A DNA stretch of 19,080 nt. Source: Cytophagaceae bacterium. GTDB taxonomy: Bacteria; Bacteroidota; Bacteroidia; Cytophagales; Cytophagaceae. This document shows, piece by piece, positions 7,009-16,080 of this stretch (within the stretch, counting starts at the first letter, position 1; each line of letters opens with the position of its first letter). The notes under the pieces were generated by a model, which was given only the letters and a program-made list of their open reading frames with translations, ran no database searches and was not told where the DNA came from. A program made the position numbers and the translations under genes. The stretch is taken from contig JAGKWN010000079.1 of assembly GCA_021151805.1 (NCBI GenBank), forward strand, positions 1 to 19,080. The letters are read 5' to 3'.

Positions 7009-8121
7009 TTACCTGGCCTGATAGGTAATCTGTCTTAAGATTTCCCACCACCTCAGGTCTAAATTTTCTTTATTAAACTTCATAAGGGAAACAATAACCA
7101 CATTGTGTTTGGGATTAATGTAGATCTGCTGCCGGTACATTCCCAGGGCCATGTAATCACCAAGTTCTTCATCACCAATAAACCAGCTGTTGTTGTAGCC
7201 TACATCTTCACCCAGGCTATTCACTGGTGTGGTTGATGCTTTTACCCAGCTGCTGTCAATAATCTGTTTTCCGTTCCATTTACCACCGTTCATGTATAAA
7301 ATCCCGAACTTGGCATAATCCTGGGCAGAGCCTGCAAATGCACCAATAGCGCGGGTATGATGTGTTTTGTAATCGTAGCCCCAGATGGATGAATCACAGG
7401 TACCAATTTTTGACCAGATATGATTTGAAAAATACATATGCAGATCCTGTTTGGTTGTCCGCTCTATAATTAAACCCAGCAGTGTATAATTGATATTCAT
7501 GTATTCAAAACACTCACCTGGTTTTGCATGAAAGACCAGGGTAGGCAATACATTTTCAACTTTGCCATAGTATGCATCTGCCACGTTCGGAACTCTCATT
7601 TTGAGTCCTGATTTCTGGTTTAGCAGATGGTTAATTGTTAATGTATTGAAGTTTTCGTGATAGTTAAGTTCCGGCAGGTAATCTTTCACCAGATCATTGA
7701 TTGATTTTATATGACCTTCTTTTAGGGCAATCCCAAGGCAAGCTGATACAAATGATTTTGAAATTGAAAAGGAGGGTACCGGATTGTATGAACGGATTTT
7801 CTTGTCTGTATACTGATAAAGAATACTATCGTCTTTAATCACCAGAAAGTATTTTGCCTTTTGATTTTCCAGAAAATTATCAAGCGGCAAGCGGATCAAT
7901 GGTTCTTCAGATGTCCAGTTGGTTACGTAGAAAGGCTTATTAACGGCAGCTGCTTTAAATTCATGACAGGTATCTGCAGTTTTTACAGTCTCATATTTAA
8001 AACGGTTTACATCCTTTTCATCGGGCACAATATAGAAATATGCCTGACGTGTCATACAACTTTTAAAGCAGATACAACAGAGAATGAATAAGACCGTCTG
8101 GCTGAATCTCGAAAGGGACAT
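7009..8121 (-). CDS. Lipoprotein serine hydrolase, class C beta-lactamase-like fold
   Basis: A 370-residue protein of the beta-lactamase/penicillin-binding-protein fold (Beta-lactamase family, class C and esterase EstB type). The catalytic SxxK motif is S119-I-S-K122, and the YxN motif is Y207-M-N209. The third motif, normally KTG or HxG, is not evident; ALGMYRQQ near residue 340 occupies its place. The N-terminus is hydrophobic and ends in SC at 21-22, consistent with a lipoprotein signal, so the enzyme is probably anchored in the periplasm or outer membrane. Family members hydrolyse peptides, esters or beta-lactams; the substrate cannot be read here. It converges on the ternary operon with one base between stop codons and is separate from it. 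A perfect TAnnTTTG match (TAAATTTG, minus strand, 8129-8136) lies just ahead of the start codon. Confidence 0.88.
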   Translation of the reverse strand: MSLSRFSQTVLFILCCICFKSCMTRQAYFYIVPDEKDVNRFKYETVKTADTCHEFKAAAVNKPFYVTNWTSEEPLIRLPLDNFLENQKAKYFLVIKDDSILYQYTDKKIRSYNPVPSFSISKSFVSACLGIALKEGHIKSINDLVKDYLPELNYHENFNTLTINHLLNQKSGLKMRVPNVADAYYGKVENVLPTLVFHAKPGECFEYMNINYTLLGLIIERTTKQDLHMYFSNHIWSKIGTCDSSIWGYDYKTHHTRAIGAFAGSAQDYAKFGILYMNGGKWNGKQIIDSSWVKASTTPVNSLGEDVGYNNSWFIGDEELGDYMALGMYRQQIYINPKHNVVIVSLMKFNKENLDLRWWEILRQITYQAR

Positions 8122-8212
8122 TTTTACACAAATTTATGTGTGTTTTAATTTATAAATGTACGTTAAAGTTACTATCCTTTTTGTGTATTTTATAATTTAA
8201 AGAGCCTATAAT

Positions 8213-8250
8213 TTATAAAGCCTATCCTTGTATAAGGATAGGCTTTATAA
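8213..8250 (-). terminator. Strong hairpin downstream of the GH5 gene, likely terminator
   Basis: A perfect 17-bp stem pairs 8213-8229 with 8234-8250 around a 4-nt loop, with core AGCCTATCC/GGATAGGCT. It lies 38 bases past the GH5 stop on the minus strand and before the next minus-strand gene. No clean T-run follows on the minus strand, only mixed AT-rich sequence. It may instead be a processing or stabilising structure. Confidence 0.6.
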
Positions 8251-8287
8251 TGTGAATATTGATTCCGAAATAGTAATTTTTTGAGGT

Positions 8288-11245
8288 TTATTCTGTTTTG
8301 ATTAGTTTAAACATCGCATATTCATTTCCATGATAAACCCGGATCAGATACATACCTGGTTTCAGACTTTCACCAATTAAAATTTCCGTATTCGTTGATT
8401 GATTTTTATGGGTTTCGACCAAAACACCTTTTATATCAGAAACTTCTATTGTAACAGGCAAGTTATCCGTTGCATGAATGATTAATTTGGATGCTAACTG
8501 ACAAGGGTTTGGATAAAGGGCGTAGCCCGTTTCTGATTCAGGTAAAAGCACAGGTGTTGTAATTGCAACGGTTTGTGTAGTGCTGGCATAAATATTTGTT
8601 TCAGTGACAGAAACAGTTCCGGAGGAACTTCCAAAATTCACTGTAATTTCACTGTTATCTGCACTGGTTGATACAATGGTAGCGCCGGCAGGGACATTCC
8701 AAACGATCTGGTCATTTGGATCTGATGGAAGAAATGAATAGACAACATCGGTTTGATTTGCTGTAACGCTAGCAGGACCTGTTATAGAAGATGGGGTTGG
8801 TGCCTGGCCAACATCAATGATTACGTTGTCGCTTGATGTTCCGCAGCTATCACTTGTGATTGTCCACATGAATTCATTGATGCCCGGGCTTAAATTTGAA
8901 ACAATGCTATTGAATTTGTTTGCATCAGCAAAAGTACCTGCACCATTTACTAGTGTCCATGTTCCTGTATTCCCTGTAAATGGTTGAGCGGCAGCAAACG
9001 TTGCTGAACTGGTTGCAATATGCTGGTCTGGGCCTGCATAGGCGGTAACAGAGTCAACATGTACATCCATAGATACACTTGCCAGACAGGTTGCATTCGA
9101 AATTGTAACAACATATTTACCATCCAGTGCCGCTATATATTCCGCATTGGTTGCATTATTTATTGGTGCAAAAGCATAATACCATTGGTAGTTTGGAGAT
9201 GAACCGGAAGCAGATGCTGTTAACGTAACTCTGTTACCTTTACAAAATAGAGCTGAGCCTTGCGCAGCAACCGTTAATGCAGGTGGCGTGCAGGCAATGG
9301 TATCCATAATGATTGTGCCCATCAGTGAAGCATCCTGCCAGGTATTATCTGTTGCCGGTGTCCACGCTATTTTAGCATTCCTGGTGCCGGAATCATTATC
9401 ATTCACCATTACTTCAAATCCTTCGAAGCTGGCTAGATTGGGAACAGTAATGCCTAAAGTGCTCCAGGGTATTTTAACCTCCATGGTATAACCTGTTGCC
9501 GTGCAGTTATTATTGCAACCTTTCGTTATTCCGTGGCTGGTTTGTGCAAATGCAACACCTGCAGTGGCATTATGCTGGTATTCGCTAATTGTATTATTGT
9601 TCCACCCAAAAGCATATTGAAATTGTTTCGGTCCATAAGAAACCGTTTTTAAATTTCCAGCATCAAAATAAATTTCAATACCGTCGTTATTGTAAACAGC
9701 AGCATTGTTATTATATAATTTAGAATCAAGCACATCAACCAATACATATAAATTTGTATTGTCATAGGTTGCTTTCCATGTTGCAGATAAATTAGCAGCG
9801 GATGTTACAGAACCAATAAGAACTTTATTCAGGCTAATGGCAGGGTAATTATTCCAGAGCGGGTCGGTGAGTCCATCTATAACAGGTGTATCGGTGATAG
9901 AATATACCGGTTGTGCTACATAAATTGAGATACCTTTTGAGGTAGCCTTTTCATTCTGATCAGTACTTGCGGTAGCTTTCAGGGTGTACGTGCCTGCAGC
10001 AAGGTTACTGACAGTAATGGTATAAGGACTGCTGGCGGATGAACCAATAAGAACATCATTGGCATAAAAGCTCACATCAGTAATATTTCCGGTAACAGCA
10101 GTCGCATCTGCAGTAATTGTAATAGCATCACCTTTTTTGAATGCAGTTCCTTTGGATGGACTTATTATTGCAATAGTAATATTATTTGAACTTGAAGAAC
10201 AACCCGATGGCAATGAACTAAATGATTCAAGAATAGCCATTTGCGGGGAATCGATATAAGAGCTGCCTGATTTTTTAGGTTCAATGCTTGTTATATATGT
10301 ACCCCACGCCGGACCGCCGGCCCAGTAAGTTCCTCCGACACAATTCTGTTGCAAATAGGTTAAAAAATTATTCAACAAGGTATTCCAATTGTCCAGGTCA
10401 CTGTTGTTAGGAACTCCGTATTCACCTACAATTCCTTTTAAATTATTTGCATTAAGCCAGTTAACAAAAGGGGTGATGTAGGCAACACCAGTATTGGCAT
10501 TAGCGCCTGCACCGGCAACCGTTACATTATTGTTTTTATATTGTCCCGATTGATCGCTGTCAAAATATTGATGTGCTTCGAAGACCAGATTATTTGCCGG
10601 GTCATCTAAATTAACCAGATTTGAATTGTATTGTGTCCAGGTACTACCTTTAGACCAGTTATCTCCTTCAACCAGAATCACATGAGAATTATCTATCGTA
10701 CGAATACCATCGATGCCTGCCTGAGCGATTGTAAACCAGCTTACACTGGCTAAATTGTGTGGCTCATTCATCAGGTCAAATGCCCATACAGCAGGTTCAT
10801 TTGCATAATGTGATGCTAATTTTGTCCAGACATCTTTAAAATTATCAACCGTTGGGCCGCCTGTACTTCCTATAACTTTGCCTCCTTCAGGATAACGGCC
10901 GTAATTATGTAAATCCAGAATGATAGACATATTTCTGGATGAAGCATTTGCTACAATACCATCAATAACCGCCAGATAAGTGGGATCGAGATCTCCTCCT
11001 AAAATCGGTTGTATCCTTTCCCATAAAAAGGGAACGCGTATCAATGACAGACCTTTACTTTGAAAATAATCTAATTCAGCTGCTGTCGGTACAAAATAAT
11101 TTACACCAGCTTTACCAGGTAAAACTGTAGGGCCAAATTCCAGACCTGCTAAATTGACGCCATAATTAGAAGTTTGAGTGAATGCTTTTCCAACGGTTAA
11201 AATGAATAAGCAAAGGAGTAATACATGTTTGAAGGAATGGTTCAT
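8288..11245 (-). CDS. Secreted multidomain GH5 glycoside hydrolase (probable cellulase) with T9SS sorting domain
   Basis: A 985-residue secreted enzyme. A signal peptide covers about residues 1-22. The GH5 catalytic domain (about 27-345) shows acid/base E161 in NEP, nucleophile E275 in GEYG, and conserved H225 and Y227 in HQY. GH5 enzymes retain configuration and most often cut cellulose or other beta-glucans; endoglucanase is the best guess, mannanase is possible. An Ig-like domain (about 357-445), a CBM9-like carbohydrate-binding domain (about 448-650, starting DTPVIDGLTDPLWN), an Ig-like domain (652-730) and two PKD-like segments (732-897) follow. Residues about 906-985 form a type A T9SS sorting domain (YALYPNPC, then KPGMYLIRV), which directs export across the outer membrane and surface attachment or release. 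It has no close partner genes, so it is probably transcribed alone. Confidence 0.92.
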   Translation of the reverse strand: MNHSFKHVLLLCLFILTVGKAFTQTSNYGVNLAGLEFGPTVLPGKAGVNYFVPTAAELDYFQSKGLSLIRVPFLWERIQPILGGDLDPTYLAVIDGIVANASSRNMSIILDLHNYGRYPEGGKVIGSTGGPTVDNFKDVWTKLASHYANEPAVWAFDLMNEPHNLASVSWFTIAQAGIDGIRTIDNSHVILVEGDNWSKGSTWTQYNSNLVNLDDPANNLVFEAHQYFDSDQSGQYKNNNVTVAGAGANANTGVAYITPFVNWLNANNLKGIVGEYGVPNNSDLDNWNTLLNNFLTYLQQNCVGGTYWAGGPAWGTYITSIEPKKSGSSYIDSPQMAILESFSSLPSGCSSSSNNITIAIISPSKGTAFKKGDAITITADATAVTGNITDVSFYANDVLIGSSASSPYTITVSNLAAGTYTLKATASTDQNEKATSKGISIYVAQPVYSITDTPVIDGLTDPLWNNYPAISLNKVLIGSVTSAANLSATWKATYDNTNLYVLVDVLDSKLYNNNAAVYNNDGIEIYFDAGNLKTVSYGPKQFQYAFGWNNNTISEYQHNATAGVAFAQTSHGITKGCNNNCTATGYTMEVKIPWSTLGITVPNLASFEGFEVMVNDNDSGTRNAKIAWTPATDNTWQDASLMGTIIMDTIACTPPALTVAAQGSALFCKGNRVTLTASASGSSPNYQWYYAFAPINNATNAEYIAALDGKYVVTISNATCLASVSMDVHVDSVTAYAGPDQHIATSSATFAAAQPFTGNTGTWTLVNGAGTFADANKFNSIVSNLSPGINEFMWTITSDSCGTSSDNVIIDVGQAPTPSSITGPASVTANQTDVVYSFLPSDPNDQIVWNVPAGATIVSTSADNSEITVNFGSSSGTVSVTETNIYASTTQTVAITTPVLLPESETGYALYPNPCQLASKLIIHATDNLPVTIEVSDIKGVLVETHKNQSTNTEILIGESLKPGMYLIRVYHGNEYAMFKLIKTE

Positions 11246-11326
11246 AGAGAAAGTTTTTAACCAAACGTTATAAGTATTGTGTACTTAAATGTTTGTTTAG
11301 TGATAATTTAAATATAGTAAATATTA

Positions 11327-11361
11327 TTTGTAAGAGTGGTAGTTAAAAAGGAATAAATTTG
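11327..11361 (+). promoter_or_regulatory. Candidate Bacteroidota-type promoter for the BASS transporter gene
   Basis: The 252-bp gap between the divergent GH5 and transporter genes is AT-rich. On the plus strand TTTG at 11327-11330 and a perfect TAnnTTTG match (TAAATTTG, 11354-11361) are 23 nt apart, at the long end of the accepted spacing. This would give a leader of about 130 nt before the ATG at 11498. No other clear signal is visible in this gap. Confidence 0.3.
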
Positions 11362-11497
11362 TAATGTCTTGTTTTTTAATGTTTTGTGTATTTATCGAAA
11401 TGGGAAAATTAGCGTGATATATATTCATGTTTAAACAAGTAAAATTGATTCTGATTTTAATGAATACTGAGTATATTAACACAGATTTACAGACTAA

Positions 11498-12496
11498 ATG
11501 AAAAAACTGATTCATACACTTTCTAAGGCAGGGCTAAATGGATTTTTCTTTTGTTTACTGGGAGCTGTATTGCTGGCTTCTCAATTTCCACATTTGGGTG
11601 CTGAAAACAGTGTAATACCATTTTCAAAAATTGCTACGTATGGTGTGGCGATTATCTTTTTCTTTTATGGCTTGAAATTAAGTCCGCAGAAAATGAAGGA
11701 AGGACTTTTTAACTGGCGTTTGCATGTACTTATCCAGTCGACCACATTTATCATATTTCCGATGGTTGTATTAGTCTTACAATATTTCTTTGCTGCCGGA
11801 CAAGGAGCTTCGGTTCTGTGGTTGGGAATATTTTATTTAGCTGCCCTGCCATCTACCGTATCGTCCTCGGTGGTTATGGTTTCCATTGCAGATGGAAATA
11901 TTCCAGCCGCTATATTCAATGCCAGCATCTCCAGCATTCTGGGAGTGTTTATTACTCCGATCTGGATTACGCTGCTTATGGGAAGTGAATTTGGGCAAAT
12001 AGATACTTCTGATGTGATTATAAAGCTTTGTATCCAGGTAATTGTTCCTGTAACCGGTGGTTTGCTGTTACACAAATGGCTGGGATTTCTTACAGATAAA
12101 TACAAAGGCTGGTTGAAATTATTTGACCAGACGATTATATTGATCATTGTATTTACTTCTTTTTGCGAATCTTTTGCCGGTGATATGTTTGCATCTTATC
12201 CGATATCAGAAATTTTTATCCTCGCAGCAGGCATGTTGGGTTTATTTCTGTTTATTTTCGGAATGATGCATGTACTTTCCACTGCAGTTAAATTGAACCG
12301 TGAAGACCGGATCACGTTGTTGTTTTGCGGATCAAAAAAATCGCTGGTACAAGGTGCCGTAATGGGAAAGATATTATTTCCCAATCCCCTCATGCTGGGC
12401 GTGATATTGTTGCCATTGATGCTGTATCATGCTTTGCAGCTGGTGGCCAGCAGTATTATTGCTGAAGCCATGTCTATGAAAAACAAACGTCTTTAA
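11498..12496 (+). CDS. Bile acid:sodium symporter-like (BASS, SBF-like) transporter
   Basis: A 332-residue inner-membrane protein with about ten hydrophobic helices. It matches the SBF-like branch of the BASS superfamily (YfeH-like). Conserved landmarks are LPSTVSSSVV (117-126), the GN pair at 133-134, N141 and TP at 153-154 in the first core repeat, and FCGSKKSLVQG (276-286) in the second. BASS proteins usually couple sodium uptake to organic anion transport, but the substrate of this branch is not defined. The gene lies 22 nt upstream of a sensor kinase on the same strand, so they may be cotranscribed and functionally linked. The ATG at 11498 is kept because the basic-then-hydrophobic start suits the first membrane helix. 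Confidence 0.88.
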   Translation: MKKLIHTLSKAGLNGFFFCLLGAVLLASQFPHLGAENSVIPFSKIATYGVAIIFFFYGLKLSPQKMKEGLFNWRLHVLIQSTTFIIFPMVVLVLQYFFAAGQGASVLWLGIFYLAALPSTVSSSVVMVSIADGNIPAAIFNASISSILGVFITPIWITLLMGSEFGQIDTSDVIIKLCIQVIVPVTGGLLLHKWLGFLTDKYKGWLKLFDQTIILIIVFTSFCESFAGDMFASYPISEIFILAAGMLGLFLFIFGMMHVLSTAVKLNREDRITLLFCGSKKSLVQGAVMGKILFPNPLMLGVILLPLMLYHALQLVASSIIAEAMSMKNKRL

Positions 12497-12518
12497 CTGA
12501 CTTTTATAGAATTTTGCT

Positions 12519-14450
12519 ATGGGAATAAAAAAACGGAATGCAGCTTCTATAATCTTACAGATGAAGGTCTGTATACTTTTTTTTCTATGGAGTATTTCCT
12601 ACAGCAGTCAGGCAAAACCATCCATTCAATTGATTGACCCGGAGCATGTGTACGTGATTGACAGTTCTTACTTTCAGGGCTGGGATCCGGTTAAAAAGAA
12701 AACATTTGATACACACCGGCTTTTTTTTAAGAACGAACAGGTTGATGTAGACTCCTGGTATACCTTTCAGGTTACAAATCCGGGCAATGAATCCATTGAA
12801 TGGTATATGGTTTCTTATAATTATGGAATCGATAAAATTGATCTGATCTCAGTTGATGATGAAGGCAGGGAACTTGAGTATCTTTTCAGGGATACGACCA
12901 GCGTGTATCAACGTACCATCCAGCATAAGCAACCAGTGTTTTTTATTCGATTGAAACCCGGACAAACAAAAACATATTACCTGAATATAAATAACGAAAC
13001 AAGCTACAACTATGTATTCGCCATATATTCCCATCAGAAATTCTTCACGCATTTTTTCATGGAGTATATTCTGTACGGTCTCTTTTATGGATTCCTGTTG
13101 TTTGTATTGTTGTATAGCCTGATGCACTATATCCTGCTGCGGGAGAAAGTTGTACTGTTTTATTGTTTGCTGATTGCGTCTCAATTTGTGCATATGCTTT
13201 TCAGGGATGGCAATGGATTGTTTCTATTGCTGGATTATACCGAACATGCAGATCTGATCAAGAATATATCACGAACATTTTTATGCATCAGCTTATTGAT
13301 GTATACAACCTACTTCTTAAAGATAGATGTAAAAAGCAGACTGTTTAAATTCAGCGTAGCATTAATTGTTTTCCGGATCATCTATATGTTTGTTATGCTG
13401 CGTGATACCACCATGCTGACTTTCCATATAGAAATGTTTTTCATTTTATTCTGTACTTACCTGGCCATCAAATCCTATAAGAAAAATAAAGATACCCGCT
13501 ATATGGCCATAGGCTTGATTATTTTAAGTATCTCATATTTTATTTTTTATTGTTCGATCAATATTGTATCACCGTTATTAACAGCTGTGGGCTTCTTTGC
13601 TATTTATTATGGTGTTGCCGGTCAGTGTATCTTCATGACACTCGCTTTAACAGAACGGTTCAAACGTTTAAAACTGGAGAGCTATAAACAGCAGCAAATG
13701 AATAAAGAGCTGGAGCAAATGGTTGAAAAGAGAACCGAGCTTATTGCTGTGCAGAACAAACAACTGGAAGAACGTTCTGAAGAACTGAATCTCTTTTTAT
13801 ATAGTGCATCACATGACCTGAAAGGGCCTTTAAAGACGATTGAAGGCTTATGCAACATCGGTATTACAGATACTGAAATCAGTCACCCGGAAATTTATGG
13901 GTTGATTAAAAAGAAACTGAAAAATCTGGAATCCAATATTTCCGATTTGAATCTGGTGACAAAATTAAAAAATGAAAATTTACCCGAAGTTAAAATAGAC
14001 TTTGATGCCATACATGCGGAGATCGTAGAGCGCTTCAGGTTTTATGAAGGTTTTTCGGAATTGAACATTCATTATACCAATACGTTTAAATCATCTTTAT
14101 ATGCGGATCTGTTTTCTGTTAAATGTATTTATCAGAATATATTTGAAAACGCCTTAAAGTACAGGGATTCAGCTAAAGGTCCGGAATTGAATATAACCAT
14201 ATCGGAAGCAAACGGTTTTGCTGTTTTGAACATTCAGGACAATGGCTTAGGAATTTCTGAAAAAGTGAAACCTAAAATTTTTGAAATGTTTTATCGCGGT
14301 AATGAAAAATCGCAGGATGATACCGGCTTGGGTTTATTCATTGTTAAACTTGCCGTAGAAAAACTGCAGGGCAGGATTGAAGTGGAAAGCGAAGAAGCCA
14401 TGGGGACTTCCTTCACCATCTTTATTCCCTTGATAAAAAACAAGGAGTAA
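12519..14450 (+). CDS. 7TMR-DISM sensor histidine kinase
   Basis: A membrane-bound sensor kinase of 643 residues. The order is signal peptide, extracellular beta-rich 7TMR-DISMED2-like domain (about 35-175), seven membrane helices (about 180-380), coiled coil (about 383-422), then the kinase core. The phosphoacceptor is H432 in SHDLKGPL. The N box is NIFEN (540-544), the G1 box DNGLG (574-578), and the G2 box TGLGLF (602-607). All catalytic motifs look intact. The extracellular domain of this family is thought to bind carbohydrate or other small ligands. No response regulator lies nearby, so its partner is elsewhere. M15 (12561) gives a cleaner signal peptide and is an alternative start. The last codons form part of a terminator stem for the convergent gene. 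Confidence 0.9.
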   Translation: MGIKKRNAASIILQMKVCILFFLWSISYSSQAKPSIQLIDPEHVYVIDSSYFQGWDPVKKKTFDTHRLFFKNEQVDVDSWYTFQVTNPGNESIEWYMVSYNYGIDKIDLISVDDEGRELEYLFRDTTSVYQRTIQHKQPVFFIRLKPGQTKTYYLNINNETSYNYVFAIYSHQKFFTHFFMEYILYGLFYGFLLFVLLYSLMHYILLREKVVLFYCLLIASQFVHMLFRDGNGLFLLLDYTEHADLIKNISRTFLCISLLMYTTYFLKIDVKSRLFKFSVALIVFRIIYMFVMLRDTTMLTFHIEMFFILFCTYLAIKSYKKNKDTRYMAIGLIILSISYFIFYCSINIVSPLLTAVGFFAIYYGVAGQCIFMTLALTERFKRLKLESYKQQQMNKELEQMVEKRTELIAVQNKQLEERSEELNLFLYSASHDLKGPLKTIEGLCNIGITDTEISHPEIYGLIKKKLKNLESNISDLNLVTKLKNENLPEVKIDFDAIHAEIVERFRFYEGFSELNIHYTNTFKSSLYADLFSVKCIYQNIFENALKYRDSAKGPELNITISEANGFAVLNIQDNGLGISEKVKPKIFEMFYRGNEKSQDDTGLGLFIVKLAVEKLQGRIEVESEEAMGTSFTIFIPLIKNKE

Positions 14451-14468
14451 GTAAAAGCTTACTCCTTG
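14435..14468 (-). terminator. Terminator of the YceI gene overlapping the kinase stop codon
   Basis: An 11-bp perfect stem pairs 14441-14451 (CAAGGAGTAAG) with 14458-14468 (CTTACTCCTTG) around a 6-nt loop. Read on the minus strand, the stem is followed by TTTTTT (14440-14435), a proper rho-independent terminator for YceI. The left arm contains the last codons and stop of the kinase gene. On the plus strand there is no T-run, so termination of the kinase here is less certain. Confidence 0.8.
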
Positions 14469-14478
14469 CGTACATTGA

Positions 14479-15003
14479 TTATTGTTTTAATAACTGAACG
14501 TTTGCGATCAGTTTTACTTCATCACTTACCAAAACACCACCAGCTTCAGTAGGAGCGTTCCAGGTTAAACCGAAGTCTTTACGATTAATTTTTCCTGTAA
14601 CTTCAAAGCCGGCTTTAGTATTGCCCCATGGGTCTTTTGCTGTGCCACCATATTCAACAGCAAGTGTTACTGTATTTGTAACGTCTTTGATGGTAAGATC
14701 ACCTGTCAATTCAAAGCCATCGCCTTTTTTAGAGAACTTAGTTGATTTGAAGCTTAGCTTCGGGAATTTTTCAGTATCAAAGAAATCACCGCTTTTCAAG
14801 TGTCCATCGCGCTGCTCGCTGTTGGTGCTGATAGAAGCTGTATTAGCTTCAAACGATATGTTTGCGTTTTCAAATGTATCTCCGGCTTCAACAGCACCGC
14901 TGAATTCAGTGAAACTACCTGTAACGGTTGTAATAACAAGGTGTTTTACTTTGAATTGAATTTCAGAGTGCGATGCATCGATTATCCAGTTTGTAGTTGC
15001 CAT
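14479..15003 (-). CDS. YceI-family lipid-binding protein
   Basis: A 174-residue YceI-like lipocalin-type beta-barrel. It shows the family hallmarks DxxHSEIQFKVKH (9-21) near the start, the RDGHLKSGDFFDTEKFP block (65-81), the central DLTIKDVT motif and the closing DEVKL. YceI proteins bind isoprenoid or other long-chain lipids in an internal cavity and are often linked to stress. There is no signal peptide, unlike the periplasmic E. coli protein, so this copy appears cytoplasmic. It ends at its own terminator and begins 22 bases from a tandem 7-bp repeat. A pirin gene lies upstream on the same strand, and the pirin-YceI neighbourhood recurs in many bacteria. Confidence 0.92.
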   Translation of the reverse strand: MATTNWIIDASHSEIQFKVKHLVITTVTGSFTEFSGAVEAGDTFENANISFEANTASISTNSEQRDGHLKSGDFFDTEKFPKLSFKSTKFSKKGDGFELTGDLTIKDVTNTVTLAVEYGGTAKDPWGNTKAGFEVTGKINRKDFGLTWNAPTEAGGVLVSDEVKLIANVQLLKQ

Positions 15004-15024
15004 AATTGTAGGTATTTAGTTTTT

Positions 15025-15094
15025 TGAATTTTGAATTTTGAATTATGAATTATGAATTATGAATTATGAATTATGAATTATGAATTATGAATTA
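15025..15094. repeat. Tandem 7-bp repeat, ten units, between pirin and YceI
   Basis: Ten uninterrupted heptamers start every seven bases from 15025 to 15088: two TGAATTT, then eight TGAATTA. The array fills most of the gap between the pirin stop and the YceI start, including the place where a YceI promoter would lie. Similar heptamer-like sequence reappears at 19036-19060, so this may be a dispersed genomic repeat. Confidence 0.9.
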
Positions 15095-15109
15095 TTTACT
15101 GATTACTGT

Positions 15110-15991
15110 CTACTGACTACTAGTATAGTTGATTGTTCCGTAGTCGCCATTGAAGAAGTCTCTGTAGGCATGGGCGATTTCCAGGCGGCTGTTCATGACA
15201 AAGGGTCCTTCCGCATAGATTTCTTCGGTATAAGTTTCCCCTCCAAATAAGATAATATCAATTTCTGTGATATTGTTATTGGTAAAGGTTATTGTTCCGT
15301 TATCTTTTCCGAATGCAAGGATCTCGCTTTTACCCACGGTTTCTCCATTGATTGCCGCTTCATCTGAAGGAACAAAGGCTGCATATTCCAGATGGGCTTT
15401 TGTTTCATAAGTAAAGCTTGATTTCGGGTTCAGCCTGATGTGGTAGATGAACTGTTCGGTAAATGTTTTCACCGGAGATCTGTTATCGCCGCATGCACCG
15501 ATTACAATGCGCATCACACCTGCATCATTAGGTAATAAAGCTTCAGGAATATCGCTTGCCTGTAAGGCCATATAACCGGACTTTTCAGCTTTATTTTTTG
15601 CCGGCAGGTTGATCCAGAATTGCAGACCATGCATCACACCGCCGCGTGCCTGAAAATCCGGACTGAAGTGCTCATCGTGAATGATGCCGTTACCGGCATT
15701 CATCCATTGTGCACCACCGGCTTCAACAATACCATGTCCGCCGTTGCTGTCAAAGTGTTCCAGCGCGCCGCTGAATATATAACTAAAAGTTGCAATGCCG
15801 CGGTGCGGATGCGCAAACTGTCCGTTCGGAGCTGCAGGCGTTTTCGGTTTCTGAACAGTAGGATATAAGTGATCCAGAAATACAAACGGACCCACTGCAT
15901 CAATATATCGGTTTGGTACCAGGCGGTTCACTAAAAGTTCTCCAACTTTGGAATTGATACCGCCATATTTTGTTACGATTGCCTTTTCCAT
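15110..15991 (-). CDS. Pirin-family cupin protein
   Basis: A 293-residue pirin, a bicupin with one metal site. The iron ligands match human pirin: H61 and H63 in HPHRG, H105 and E107 in HDEHF. Bacterial pirins include quercetinase-like dioxygenases and redox-sensing partners of metabolic enzymes; the role here is not readable. The frame is open upstream to a TTG at 16117 (335 aa), but I take the ATG at 15991. The typical family start MEKAIVTKY begins there, an AGGA lies a few bases upstream, and the extension carries putative regulator sites. The gene lies in a minus-strand row with a Crp/Fnr regulator upstream and YceI downstream. Its last residues are coded in low-complexity sequence next to the heptamer array. 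Confidence 0.9.
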   Translation of the reverse strand: MEKAIVTKYGGINSKVGELLVNRLVPNRYIDAVGPFVFLDHLYPTVQKPKTPAAPNGQFAHPHRGIATFSYIFSGALEHFDSNGGHGIVEAGGAQWMNAGNGIIHDEHFSPDFQARGGVMHGLQFWINLPAKNKAEKSGYMALQASDIPEALLPNDAGVMRIVIGACGDNRSPVKTFTEQFIYHIRLNPKSSFTYETKAHLEYAAFVPSDEAAINGETVGKSEILAFGKDNGTITFTNNNITEIDIILFGGETYTEEIYAEGPFVMNSRLEIAHAYRDFFNGDYGTINYTSSQ

Positions 15992-16080
15992 TTTCGTAGT
16001 CCTTTTTTTCAAAACAGGTAAAGCGTTTTTACTTTCTCTTTTTGTTGATACAAAGTAACAGCAGAAAATGCAGATGCGGA

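Noticed and set aside
15025..15094. Possible CRISPR array
   Set aside because: The repeat unit is 7 bp with no spacers and no cas genes nearby; it is a simple tandem repeat.
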